From Lewinellaceae bacterium (GTDB taxonomy: Bacteria; Bacteroidota; Bacteroidia; Chitinophagales; Saprospiraceae): 64,000 nt of DNA. Position 1 is the stretch's first letter, and each line of letters starts with the position of its first letter. The stretch spans positions 186,001-250,000 of the forward strand of contig JACJXW010000010.1 of assembly GCA_020636405.1 (NCBI GenBank), in the 5' to 3' direction. Under the pieces are notes generated by a model, which ran no database searches, was not told the DNA's origin, and saw nothing but the letters and a program-made list of their open reading frames with translations. The translations under genes and the position numbers were made by a program. Positions 8,861 through 17,537 of this stretch are shown in pieces.

Positions 8861-10165
8861 TTGAATCCAATACTATACCTTATATATCATTTCCTGAAGC
8901 TGGTAACCCGAATTTGCTTTTGGGTATACTTCCCGAAAACGACAGTGATCAACCGCCAGCATTTCCGGTTCGACCGCCCTACCATACTGGTATCTAACCA
9001 CCCCAACACGCTGCTGGATCCATTGCATGCGGCAGTACGGGTGCCGATGATCGTACACTTCCTGGCCAATGCCAGCCTGTTCAACGGGACTTTCTTCAAC
9101 TGGTTTTTCAGCACTTTTTTCTGCATACCGGTTGAGCGCCCCCAGGATGTAAACGGACGGGCCCTCAACAACCAGGAAGCTTTCCGGCAGGCCAGCGATT
9201 TCCTGGGCAAGGGCGGATGCCTGTACATCGCCCCGGAAGGTACCAGCTTTAAAGGGCGGCGGATCAGGCCTTTGAAGACGGGAGCAGCGCGAATTGCGTT
9301 GAATGCAGAAGGCCAAAAAGGTTTTGAACTCGGACTAAGCATCATGCCGGTGGGGCTCACTTACGAAGCCTCCAACTGCTTCGATAGCCGGCTGACGATC
9401 TGCGCGGGCAACCCCATTTGGATAAAAGATTACAAAGGCCTTTACCAGGAAGATGCCTTCCAGGCGGCCCGGCAACTGACCGACGACCTGGAAGCTACCC
9501 TGCGTTCGCTCGTCGTCCATACCCGGGATGAGGAGGAGGACCGCCTGATCGGCCGCATCGAAACCCTCCTGCGCAACAGCAGCCCGGCGCCAGAGCCTGT
9601 CCACTTTACCCGCACCCAACACCTGATCGAGCAACTCCACACCTGGCAGGAGCAAGCGCCCCAGGAGGCCCTGGAATTCCGGCAAGAGGTGGATCAATAT
9701 TTTAGTGCGCTGCAGGAGCAACGTACCGAAGATAAAGCCCTGGCCCGTCCCCTCCGCCCCTGGTGGCTCCATTTTATCGGACTCGTTCTTTTGTTTCCCG
9801 TTTTTCTCCATGGCCTGGCCCACAACTTCCTGCCGGCATTCATCCCGGTGGGGCTTGCCAGGCGCCTGAAACTCGATGTGGAGTACAATTCCACTTTAAA
9901 GATCATGGTGGGGCTTGTCACCTTCCCGCTTTTCTATTTCTTACAGTATCGGCTCATCTTCTGGTTGTACGACGGGCAGACTGCCCTGATCTACCTACTT
10001 ACATTACTACCTGCCGGGCTCTTCGCCTGGGCATTTTTCCAACATCAAAAGCGGGCTTTCCGTTACTTCCGCTTCCGGCGGAGCACCCGGCGGGAAGAAC
10101 TGCTGGCCCTGCGCAGCGCCATCTGGGAAAAAACCGGTAATTTGCTGGACAAAAAGGAAGTTTGA
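8861..10165 (+). CDS. PlsC-type glycerol-3-phosphate/lysophospholipid acyltransferase
   Basis: 434 residues from TTG 8861. The N-terminal half is a PlsC domain: SNHPNTLLDP near residue 45 is an HX5D catalytic motif like that of yeast Gpt2/Sct1-type enzymes, followed by EGTSFKGRRIRPLKTGAARIA. The C-terminal half has about 100 residues with Glu/Gln-rich helices, then three to four membrane helices (residues about 295-400). It probably acylates a glycerol-phosphate or lysolipid at the inner membrane. It sits 8 bases after lpxK and overlaps the next gene by 4 bases, placing it in an envelope lipid operon. Confidence 0.86.
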   Translation: MNPILYLIYHFLKLVTRICFWVYFPKTTVINRQHFRFDRPTILVSNHPNTLLDPLHAAVRVPMIVHFLANASLFNGTFFNWFFSTFFCIPVERPQDVNGRALNNQEAFRQASDFLGKGGCLYIAPEGTSFKGRRIRPLKTGAARIALNAEGQKGFELGLSIMPVGLTYEASNCFDSRLTICAGNPIWIKDYKGLYQEDAFQAARQLTDDLEATLRSLVVHTRDEEEDRLIGRIETLLRNSSPAPEPVHFTRTQHLIEQLHTWQEQAPQEALEFRQEVDQYFSALQEQRTEDKALARPLRPWWLHFIGLVLLFPVFLHGLAHNFLPAFIPVGLARRLKLDVEYNSTLKIMVGLVTFPLFYFLQYRLIFWLYDGQTALIYLLTLLPAGLFAWAFFQHQKRAFRYFRFRRSTRREELLALRSAIWEKTGNLLDKKEV

Positions 10166-11262
10166 TCCAGGATACGCTGCTTTTTCTTTTTCTTTCCGCC
10201 ACTGCCGTACAGCTCTTTTACTGGCTGTTCGTCTTCTCACGGCTGGCCTTTTACCGGCAGCCGCCCCCTCCTGCTGCCCCCCCCGAACCTGTTTCTATAA
10301 TTATTTGTGCCCGCAATGAAGAAGACAACTTGCGTCGAAACCTCCCGTTTTTCCTGGCTCAGGACTATCCGGAGTACGAAGTGATCGTGGTAAATGATAA
10401 TTCTTCTGATAAAACTTTGGAGGTACTCTTGGATTTTCAAAAAAAAAGTCCCATCTTGCGCCTTATTGACGTACAAGTCAATACTCCTCGTGGGAAAAAA
10501 ACAGCTTTAACTAAGGGTATTAAAGCTGCGAAATTTGAAATACTCTTATTATCCGACGCCGATTGCCGCCCGGCGAGCCCTCAGTGGCTCGATTTTATGC
10601 AAGCATTCATTCGGGATAGGGCGCAGATCGGACTAGGATACAGCCCTTATTTTCGTGGGAAAGGCATTCTGAATGCCTTTATTCGCTTTGAGACCACCTA
10701 TTCTGCTATCCAATATCTTTCCTTTGCATTTATGGGATTGCCCTACATGGGAGTAGGGCGCAATTTGTGTTATCGAAAATCTCTATTTCGTGGGTCCGGA
10801 GGTTTCGATTCACATGCTCACATAGCATCCGGTGATGATGATTTATTCATCAATCAGGTTGCTACGCGAGCCAACACCCGGGTGATTCTATCACCCAAAG
10901 CATTCGTCTTTTCAGAACCAAAAAGTAGTTGGAGAGGCTACTATCGCCAGAAATCAAGGCACTTAACCACTGGCACCCGTTACCGGCTTGTACACCAGCT
11001 CGCACTCGGCCTGCTGTCCGCCAGCCACTTCGGGCACTACGTCTTTGGCATCGCCTTGATCCTTTTTCACAATTTGGAATTAATCGTATTTATTAACTAT
11101 CTGGCACGGATAGGGGTAGCCTCTGCACTGTACATGCTGATTCTGAGAAAACTACACGACACTTCTCTTATCAGATGGGTTCCATTCCTCGATGTACTCT
11201 ACGCTTGTTCCTACCTCGTGTTCGCGCCGGCACTTTTTAAACCAAAGGAAAAATGGAAGTAG
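10162..11262 (+). CDS. Family 2 glycosyltransferase, membrane-associated
   Basis: 366 residues from TTG 10162, which overlaps the stop of the previous gene (TTGA). An N-terminal membrane helix precedes a GT-A domain: VSIIICARNEEDNL near residue 43, VVNDNSSDKT, and the DADC metal-binding motif. Two or three hydrophobic segments close the C-terminus. The acceptor is unknown; context suggests an envelope glycolipid. Bases from about 10390 to 10980 are clearly more AT-rich in codon choice than both ends of the same gene, suggesting replacement of the core by recombination. The stop overlaps the sigma factor start by 10 bases. Confidence 0.85.
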   Translation: MIQDTLLFLFLSATAVQLFYWLFVFSRLAFYRQPPPPAAPPEPVSIIICARNEEDNLRRNLPFFLAQDYPEYEVIVVNDNSSDKTLEVLLDFQKKSPILRLIDVQVNTPRGKKTALTKGIKAAKFEILLLSDADCRPASPQWLDFMQAFIRDRAQIGLGYSPYFRGKGILNAFIRFETTYSAIQYLSFAFMGLPYMGVGRNLCYRKSLFRGSGGFDSHAHIASGDDDLFINQVATRANTRVILSPKAFVFSEPKSSWRGYYRQKSRHLTTGTRYRLVHQLALGLLSASHFGHYVFGIALILFHNLELIVFINYLARIGVASALYMLILRKLHDTSLIRWVPFLDVLYACSYLVFAPALFKPKEKWK

Positions 11263-11894
11263 CAGTACACAACAACATCACCTCCGCCAGAGCGCTGGAC
11301 GACTATTCGATTGTTAAGCAGGCCATCAAGGGCGACCAGAAGGCATACGCCATCCTTCTGGACCGCTACCGGAACCCCATCTTCCACATGATGCTGAAGA
11401 TGGTAAAGAACCGCGAAGATGCTGAAGACCTGACCATCGAAGCCTTCGGAAAGGCCTTCGCCAAGATCGATAGCTATGTGCCGCGTTACGCGTTCAGCAC
11501 CTGGTTGTTCCGCATCGCCATCAACAACGGCATCGACTACATCCGCAAGAAGCGCCTGAACATGTTCTCCATCGATGAGCCCATCGACGGCGAAAGCAGC
11601 AGCGACTATTCCGGCAACCTGCGGTCCGCTACCCTCGACCCTGAAGAGACCATCATCCGCGACCAGCGCGTACAGCTGATGCGTGATATGCTCGGCCGCC
11701 TCAACGGTAAATACCGCCTGATGATCGAACTGCGTTATTTCGAGGAACTGAGCTATGAAGAGATCGCTACCGAGCTGGACATTCCCCTCGGCACCGTTAA
11801 GGCTCAACTGTTCCGCGCTAAGGAAATGCTCGGCAACCTGCTGTCTCAACCCGGCGCCAGCGCCTATCTGGACGTGCACAGCAGAAGGGCTTAG
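11253..11894 (+). CDS. RNA polymerase ECF sigma factor
   Basis: 213 residues with sigma region 2 (ILLDRYRNPIFHMMLKMVKNRE, then AFSTWLFRIAINNGIDYIRK) and region 4 (LRYFEELSYEEIATELDIPL and GTVKAQLFRAKEML). There is no region 3, as expected for ECF sigma-70 factors. No anti-sigma gene is adjacent. Its position as last gene of the lpxK-acyltransferase-GT2 unit, with a 10-base overlap, suggests that its level follows expression of the envelope genes. Target promoters cannot be read from the window. Confidence 0.94.
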   Translation: MEVAVHNNITSARALDDYSIVKQAIKGDQKAYAILLDRYRNPIFHMMLKMVKNREDAEDLTIEAFGKAFAKIDSYVPRYAFSTWLFRIAINNGIDYIRKKRLNMFSIDEPIDGESSSDYSGNLRSATLDPEETIIRDQRVQLMRDMLGRLNGKYRLMIELRYFEELSYEEIATELDIPLGTVKAQLFRAKEMLGNLLSQPGASAYLDVHSRRA

Positions 11895-12050
11895 CTGACA
11901 CTGAGCTGCCGGAATGCCGGTATGCTACCGATTGTACCGATTGACATATCGATTTCCCAAAAACCGGATGGGCGGTAGGATAGTATTTCGAGGCTATTCA
12001 CCGTTCGCAAATCATACCAATCCCATGAACTGCCGCTCCATCCTTTTTTT

Positions 12051-12177
12051 TATCCGCCGAAGTTTTAACGAAAGCGGGTTTATCCGCCGAAGCCTTGCGC
12101 GAAAGCGGGTTCATCTTCTCAGCCGAAGCATTACGTGAAGGCTGATCCCACCGAAACTTCAAACGAAGGCGAGGTGG
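12051..12177. repeat. Array of four hairpin units with a conserved loop and covarying stems
   Basis: This non-coding stretch lies between the convergent ECF sigma and GH20 genes. It holds four consecutive inverted repeats: CCGC/GCGG (12054-12077), CCGC/GCGG (12084-12108), TCAGCC/GGCTGA (12119-12145) and CCACC/GGTGG (12148-12177). The loops resemble each other (GAAG, then a T-rich centre, then CGAA or TGAA) while stem sequences differ yet still pair. The unit at 54961-54987 appears related. No protein is encoded. Confidence 0.6.
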
Positions 12178-12192
12178 TTTTCCAACCGGCTC

Positions 12193-13821
12193 CTACTTAC
12201 CTGAATCAGACATAGCATCTACATCTTCCCAGGGCACCAGTGCGGAAGTATAAAAATCGACGCCCATCGCTTCAAACCTGGCTTTGTGGCGGCCCAAACG
12301 GATTTTATACTCCTCCCAGTCCCTGCCGGAGGCCGGCGTCCAGCCGATCTCAGCATGGCCTGCCAGCCGGGGGAAGATCATATATTCTATTTCGTCCATA
12401 TTGGTTATGGTCTCTGTCCATAAAGGAGACTCAATACCAAGTATATTGTCTTTGGATATGCCTCCCACAAAGGTGGCCGGATCCCAGATGTATGCACTAT
12501 CTACCTCGACATAGGCCGCCCAGTGCAGGCCCAGGGTTGTGGTAGAGTCGTATTGCATATCGAGGTAGGCCTTCGTCGCCGGAGACATGATGATCTTTGC
12601 GCCCTGCGCGACGGCAGCCTTGGCATGATCTGCATTTGCCCAGAACTGGGCGACAGAAGAGGGCTTCAGGCTGGCCAGAGTAACCTCTTCCCAGCCGATC
12701 ATCTGCTTGCCATGTGCAAGGACAATATCCTGTACCTTATTCATGAAATAGATATAATCGTCTTTTCCGGTAACGTGCGACTCATCTCCTCCGATATGTA
12801 TATACGGCCCGGGGGTGAGCGCCGCCAGTTCCCGGATGACGTCATCCACGAACTGATAAGTGCTATCCTTGCGGGTGCACAAGGTACTGAAGCCTACTTC
12901 CGTACCGGTATACAATTCCCGCGCCTTACCGTCACAGTTGAGCTCCGCATAGGAAGCCAAAGCGGCGTTGGTATGGCCCGGCATATCAATCTCAGGAATA
13001 ATCGTGATGTAACGCTCCTGAGCATACTGCACGAGGCCGGCATATTCTTCCTGCGTATAATACCCCCCTTTCCCGCCGCCGACCTGAGTGCTGCCGCCAT
13101 GCGTGGCCAGGTTGGGCCAGGACTTGATCTCGATGCGCCAGCCCTGGTCATTGGTAAGCCCAAGATGCAGGACGTTCATTTTATAGAAAGAGATCAGGTC
13201 GATGTAGCGTTTCACATCCTCCACCCCGAAAAAATGGCGGGATACGTCGAGCATAGAGCCTCGAAATGCGTACCCAGGGTAATCGCGGATCTTACCGCTT
13301 GCTATTTCCCAGGGCCCCGGCTGCACTTCTCCGAGTTCAATGGATGCCGGCAACAGTTGCCGGATCGTCTGCAACCCTCGGAAAAGCCCGGCAGGTGTAT
13401 TGGCAGTAAGAGCTACCAGGCCTTCGGTAATGTTCAGCTCGTAGCCTTCCTCCCCCAACTCGGTATCGCCACCACCGAGTGCCAGGTAAATATTGCCGGA
13501 GGCAGGCGCCTCAGTGGCCATGCTCACCGGCAAAGGGAAACCCGTGGCAGGCTTCAGCCGATCCGCCAGGTATTGGCCGATCCGTTCCAGCTCTCCGGCG
13601 GCCTCCGCTGGCCCCTGCACGTAGATGCCCGTCTTCTCGGACAGCCGGAAGGAACTGCCGGCGGCCGTAAGAGAAACCGGTTTGGGAATGAGATTTTCTT
13701 TGGACAGGTCCTTCGGCGTCGCTGGCTCTTTGCCACAGCCAAGAACGCTCATCAGAGCAAAAAGGACCGTAAAAACCCGCAAAGGGGTTTGCAGCGCATG
13801 CTTACATTTGAAGGGAATCAT
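12193..13821 (-). CDS. Beta-N-acetylhexosaminidase (GH20) lipoprotein
   Basis: 542 residues. A signal peptide with lipobox SVLGCG (Cys29) marks a lipoprotein. Next come a GH20b-type alpha/beta domain (about residues 40-165) and a catalytic TIM barrel. The catalytic pair D346-E347 sits in IHIGGDESH. YRGSMLDVSRHFF, in the variant form FRGSMLDVSRHFFG, opens the barrel, and PEIDMPGHTNAAL is also diagnostic. The enzyme removes terminal GlcNAc or GalNAc from glycans using substrate-assisted catalysis, here probably at the periplasm or cell surface for chitin-oligomer or glycoprotein use. It is transcribed alone. Confidence 0.94.
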   Translation of the reverse strand: MIPFKCKHALQTPLRVFTVLFALMSVLGCGKEPATPKDLSKENLIPKPVSLTAAGSSFRLSEKTGIYVQGPAEAAGELERIGQYLADRLKPATGFPLPVSMATEAPASGNIYLALGGGDTELGEEGYELNITEGLVALTANTPAGLFRGLQTIRQLLPASIELGEVQPGPWEIASGKIRDYPGYAFRGSMLDVSRHFFGVEDVKRYIDLISFYKMNVLHLGLTNDQGWRIEIKSWPNLATHGGSTQVGGGKGGYYTQEEYAGLVQYAQERYITIIPEIDMPGHTNAALASYAELNCDGKARELYTGTEVGFSTLCTRKDSTYQFVDDVIRELAALTPGPYIHIGGDESHVTGKDDYIYFMNKVQDIVLAHGKQMIGWEEVTLASLKPSSVAQFWANADHAKAAVAQGAKIIMSPATKAYLDMQYDSTTTLGLHWAAYVEVDSAYIWDPATFVGGISKDNILGIESPLWTETITNMDEIEYMIFPRLAGHAEIGWTPASGRDWEEYKIRLGRHKARFEAMGVDFYTSALVPWEDVDAMSDSGK

Positions 13822-13933
13822 CTATTGAATATTTAGTTAGGATATCATTCCAAAAGGACAGTAAAAATATTTCATTTGCCGGAGAAATCCATTATTTCCT
13901 TATTTTGCTTTTCAAACCAATGCCTTCAGCAAA

Positions 13934-14497
13934 ATGAGAACTTCTTTTTTTCTTCTCTTGCCGATCGCCCTGCTCCTTTCCTGTGACCAAACTGCCCCTT
14001 CTCTCGAAGAAGCCGGGCCGGCTACAACAGAAACCGGGCCGGATATTGAAAAGCACCTCCAGGAGCTGGGTATCGAACTGCCCGCCGCAGCTATCCCAGT
14101 GGCCAATTACGTCAACGCCGTGCGCACCGGGAATCTGCTCTTCCTGGCAGGCAAGGGGCCCAATAAACCGGAGGGCGGCTACGTCACCGGCAAACTGGGC
14201 GAAAACCTCACCATCGAAGAAGGCTATGCCGCAGCCCGCCTGGCCGGCATCAGCCAGTTGGCAGTGCTGAAGGCCGAACTGGGCAACCTCAATAAAGTAA
14301 AACGCATCGTCAAAGTGACCGGCATGGTCAACGCCACGCCTGATTTCACCGGCCACCCGGAAGTGATCAACGGATTTTCCGACCTCATGGTGGAGGTATT
14401 CGGGGAAAAGGGCAAACACGCGCGGGCGGCGGTGGGTATGGGCTCGCTACCCCGGGGTATTGCCGTGGAGATCGAAATGGTGGTGGAAGTGGAGTGA
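13934..14497 (+). CDS. RidA/YjgF-family protein with a lipoprotein signal
   Basis: 187 residues, of which about 150 form a RidA domain. The N-terminus has a hydrophobic core and a lipobox-like LLLSC (Cys17), so the protein is probably lipid-anchored outside the cytoplasm. The active-site arginine of RidA enzymes is in place in HARAAVGMGSLPRG and the glutamate in VEIEMV. Classical RidA is cytosolic and hydrolyses enamine/imine intermediates released by PLP enzymes; the subfamily here (LPAAAIPVANYV) is less well studied. A Tat-exported PLP aminotransferase lies 1.2 kb downstream. Confidence 0.85.
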   Translation: MRTSFFLLLPIALLLSCDQTAPSLEEAGPATTETGPDIEKHLQELGIELPAAAIPVANYVNAVRTGNLLFLAGKGPNKPEGGYVTGKLGENLTIEEGYAAARLAGISQLAVLKAELGNLNKVKRIVKVTGMVNATPDFTGHPEVINGFSDLMVEVFGEKGKHARAAVGMGSLPRGIAVEIEMVVEVE

Positions 14498-14498
14498 G

Positions 14499-14555
14499 GA
14501 TGTGCGATTTTTGATGTGCGATGTGCGATTTTTGATTTTTGATGTGCTATTCCCG
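14499..14555. repeat. Short tandem repeats of GATGTGCGATTTTT type
   Basis: Directly after the RidA stop, GATGTGCGA and GATTTTT units alternate several times. This is degenerate low-complexity intergenic DNA typical of Bacteroidota genomes. No function is evident. Confidence 0.7.
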
Positions 14556-14611
14556 AAAATAAGTGGGTTTTGAATTGCCCTGACTTTCCATTATTCGTAA
14601 CGCTTGATGAT

Positions 14612-15619
14612 ATGATAAGATCACTTTTGATTTGTATGCTTGCTGTCCCGATAATCTCCAGTTGTGGTTCCGCGCCACGTGGGGCTTATGCTCCCGAAAC
14701 CGTACCCCTGGCGCCCGACTACAGCCAGGACAAGTACTGGGCGGCTCTGCCCTGGAGAGCGGATGAGGCCGATCTTACACCCGATGGCCTTACCGACCGC
14801 CAAGCAGAAGCACAAGCCGATGTGTTCTTCCTCCACCTTACTACATACACCGGAAAAAAAGGCGACACCAACTGGAATGGGCCGGTATCGGACCCGGAAG
14901 TCAACAGCCGGACCCTGGACAAGCCCATTAAGTATCAGGCCAGCATCTTCAACGGTTCGGGCCGGGTATTTGCCCCTTTCTACCGGCAGGCCCACCTTAA
15001 GGCCTATTTCACCCGGGATACCAGCAGCGCTCGTAAGGCTTTCGAACTGGCCTACAGCGATTTACGGGCAGCCTTTCAGTATTACCTGGAACATCACAAC
15101 CAGGGGCGGCCCATCATCATCGCTGCCCACAGCCAGGGCACTACGCACGGTAAGCGGCTCTTAAAGGAATTCTTTGATGGCAAACCCTTGCAAGAACAGC
15201 TGGTAGCTGCCTACCTGATCGGCATCCCGGTGGAAAAGGACGCATTTCAAAATATACCTCCCTGCCGCGATTCGCTCGATACCGGATGCTTCATGGCCTG
15301 GCGGACATTCAAGCGCGGTTACGAACCGAAAAAAACATACCCCGGCGAAATCGCTATCAATCCGCTGCTGTGGACGGCGGAAGACACCTACGCTCCGAAA
15401 AGCCTGAACCAGGGAACCGTCCTGGTCCCGTTTGAAAAAGTGCGCCCTGGTAATACCGACGCCCAGGTCCACGGATCCATCCTTTGGGCCAGCAAACCTA
15501 AATTTCCGGGCAGCTTCCTGCTGACCCGAAAGAATTACCACGCCGGAGACCTCAATCTGTTCTATGTCAATGTCAGAAAAAATGCCCAGGCCAGGACGCA
15601 AGCCTTCAATGGGGGCTAG
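14612..15619 (+). CDS. DUF3089 alpha/beta-hydrolase-like lipoprotein
   Basis: 335 residues from ATG 14612, which gives a clean signal peptide and lipobox (IISSC); an in-frame TTG at 14570 would add 14 unlikely residues. DUF3089 features are the ADVFFLHLTTY segment, ASIFNGSGRVFAPFYRQA and the nucleophile elbow AAHSQGT (serine of an alpha/beta hydrolase). The family's substrate is unknown; a lipase or esterase role is usually assumed. It follows the RidA-like lipoprotein gene by 114 bases and precedes the Tat-exported aminotransferase on the same strand. Confidence 0.86.
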   Translation: MIRSLLICMLAVPIISSCGSAPRGAYAPETVPLAPDYSQDKYWAALPWRADEADLTPDGLTDRQAEAQADVFFLHLTTYTGKKGDTNWNGPVSDPEVNSRTLDKPIKYQASIFNGSGRVFAPFYRQAHLKAYFTRDTSSARKAFELAYSDLRAAFQYYLEHHNQGRPIIIAAHSQGTTHGKRLLKEFFDGKPLQEQLVAAYLIGIPVEKDAFQNIPPCRDSLDTGCFMAWRTFKRGYEPKKTYPGEIAINPLLWTAEDTYAPKSLNQGTVLVPFEKVRPGNTDAQVHGSILWASKPKFPGSFLLTRKNYHAGDLNLFYVNVRKNAQARTQAFNGG

Positions 15620-15676
15620 CGCGTATGATGAGTTAATCCTTTTTAATCCATATATTTAGGAGAAAAACGAAGCGAG

Positions 15677-16801
15677 ATGGAACAACTCAACCGCAGACAA
15701 TGGCTTCGCAGGGCCGGGCTGGCCGGAGCGGCAACCCTGGCCGGGAGCTGGACAACACTGGCGAACGCTCCTGATGGGGCCGGAATACCCCGTAAGTTAA
15801 ACGGGGAACGCCTCATCCGGCTCAATTCCAATGAAAACCCCTATGGCCCGTCCGTAAAAGTCCGGGAGGCCATGATGGAAGCTTTTGATGTCGCTTACCG
15901 ATACCCCTTCTCCTGGCAACAGGAACTCACCAACATGCTGGCGAAAAAGGAAGGCGTAACGCCGGAACACATCGTAGTTACTGCCGGCTCGGTGGAAGGA
16001 TTGCGCATCAGCGGGTTGGCCTACAGCTGGCAGGGTGGAGAGATCGTTGCCGCCGACCCTACCTTCCAGGCGCTGCTCACCTATGCCGAACAGTTTGGCG
16101 CCTACGTACACCGCGTACCGCTTGACGACCTGGTGCACGACCTGGACGCCATGGACCGGCGTATCACTTCCAATACCCGCCTGGTGTTCATCTGCAACCC
16201 CAACAACCCTACCGGCACCATCCTGCCGGCAGAACGGCTGCGCGACTTTTGTTCTTCCGTTTCCCGCCGTACGGTTGTATTCGCCGATGAAGCGTACTAC
16301 GACTACGTCCAGGAACCGGACTACCCTTCGATGGTAGAACTGGTAAAGGACAACATGAACGTCATCGTGAGCCGTACTTTTTCCAAGATCTATGGCCTGG
16401 CAGGCCTGCGCATCGGTTACCTCATCGCCCGGCCGGACATTGCCCGCCGCCTGCAAAATGCCCGGGCTGCATTTAACAACGTAGTGGGCCTGCATGCTGC
16501 GATGGCCGCACTGGATGACGAGGCATTCTACCAGGAAAGCCTGAAGCGCAATGCGGAATCCCAACGCATCATCTACCGGGCGCTGGAGCAGATGAACCTG
16601 TTGTCCATCAAATCTCACGGCAATTTCGTCTTCTTCCAGTCCGGGCGAGACATTAGCGGGTTGATCGAAGAGATGAAAAAAGAAAATGTGCTCATTGGCC
16701 GCCCCTTCCCTCCGTTAACGGATTGGTGCCGCCTGAGTACGGGCACGGTTGAAGATACGGAGTATGCCTGCCAGGCGTTGCGTAAAGTAATGGGAGGATG
16801 A
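15677..16801 (+). CDS. Tat-exported class I/II PLP aminotransferase (HisC-like)
   Basis: 374 residues. The N-terminus NRRQWLRRAGLAGAA is a twin-arginine signal followed by a hydrophobic stretch to about residue 30. The rest is a fold type I aminotransferase close to histidinol-phosphate aminotransferase: LNSNENPYGPS, VTAGSVEGL, CNPNNPTGT, the cofactor aspartate in FADEAYYDY and the Schiff-base lysine K237 in SRTFSKIYGLAGLRIGY. Tat exports folded proteins, so PLP could be loaded before export. No histidine biosynthesis genes are nearby, so a biosynthetic HisC role is unlikely; the substrate is unknown. Confidence 0.88.
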   Translation: MEQLNRRQWLRRAGLAGAATLAGSWTTLANAPDGAGIPRKLNGERLIRLNSNENPYGPSVKVREAMMEAFDVAYRYPFSWQQELTNMLAKKEGVTPEHIVVTAGSVEGLRISGLAYSWQGGEIVAADPTFQALLTYAEQFGAYVHRVPLDDLVHDLDAMDRRITSNTRLVFICNPNNPTGTILPAERLRDFCSSVSRRTVVFADEAYYDYVQEPDYPSMVELVKDNMNVIVSRTFSKIYGLAGLRIGYLIARPDIARRLQNARAAFNNVVGLHAAMAALDDEAFYQESLKRNAESQRIIYRALEQMNLLSIKSHGNFVFFQSGRDISGLIEEMKKENVLIGRPFPPLTDWCRLSTGTVEDTEYACQALRKVMGG

Positions 16802-16906
16802 TGCTTCCAGTCCATTAATAGCAGTACCCGGTTATAGGTTCCGGATGGTTTGTGCAACCCCCGGCGCCAACTACCGGCAACCCATAAACAGCAAAAATAC
16901 CAATTC

Positions 16907-17467
16907 ATGGGCCAACCTACCTCTTACTGTGATGCCGTCGCCGAAATGGAGGCGGATAGCCTGCACCGCATCTACCACGATACGGCCTATGGGTTTCCCC
17001 TGCACGACGATAACGAACTCTTCGGCCGTTTCATTCTGGAGATCAACCAGGCCGGCCTGAGCTGGACGCTGATGCTGAAAAAGCAGGAGAATTTCCGACA
17101 GGCCTACAGCCAGTTCGATATTGAAAAGATCGCCGCCTATAACGATGAAGACAAGGCACGCCTGCTAAATGACGCCGGCATCATACGCAACCGGCTGAAA
17201 GTGGAGGCAGCCATCAGCAATGCCCAAGCGGTAATGGAACTGAAGCAGGAACACGGATCATTCAAGGGATGGCTCGATTTTCACCATCCCAAAAGCCGGG
17301 AAGAATGGACAAAGCTATTCCGCAAAACCTTCCGCTTTACCGGCGGGGAGATCGTCAATGAGTTTCTCATGAGCACTGGTTACCTGCCTGGCGCGCATGT
17401 GGAGCGCTGCCCGGTTTACGAAAAGGCCCTCCAGCAAAAACCGGCCTGGCTAATTAGCCGGCAATAG
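16907..17467 (+). CDS. tag: DNA-3-methyladenine glycosylase I
   Basis: 186 residues from ATG 16907. Tag removes 3-methyladenine from alkylated DNA. Visible features are the N-terminal Cys (SYCDA) and His (YHDTAYG), and the C-terminal HX3C (GAHVERC), which together form the Tag zinc site. Other conserved segments are QAGLSWTLMLKKQENFR and LLNDAGIIRNRLKVEAAISNA. The frame is open upstream to 16850, but homology begins near the chosen ATG. It is transcribed from the same strand as the preceding aminotransferase, with no obvious link. Confidence 0.94.
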   Translation: MGQPTSYCDAVAEMEADSLHRIYHDTAYGFPLHDDNELFGRFILEINQAGLSWTLMLKKQENFRQAYSQFDIEKIAAYNDEDKARLLNDAGIIRNRLKVEAAISNAQAVMELKQEHGSFKGWLDFHHPKSREEWTKLFRKTFRFTGGEIVNEFLMSTGYLPGAHVERCPVYEKALQQKPAWLISRQ

Positions 17468-17537
17468 GAGCGATGCACGCAGCGGTTTGTTCACTGTTGA
17501 TTCAAACATTGAAAATGCCCTGGTATGAGCACCCGGT

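Noticed and set aside
12523..13836. 437-codon plus-strand frame opposite the GH20 gene
   Set aside because: It is the antisense shadow of a well-supported glycosidase and resembles no protein.
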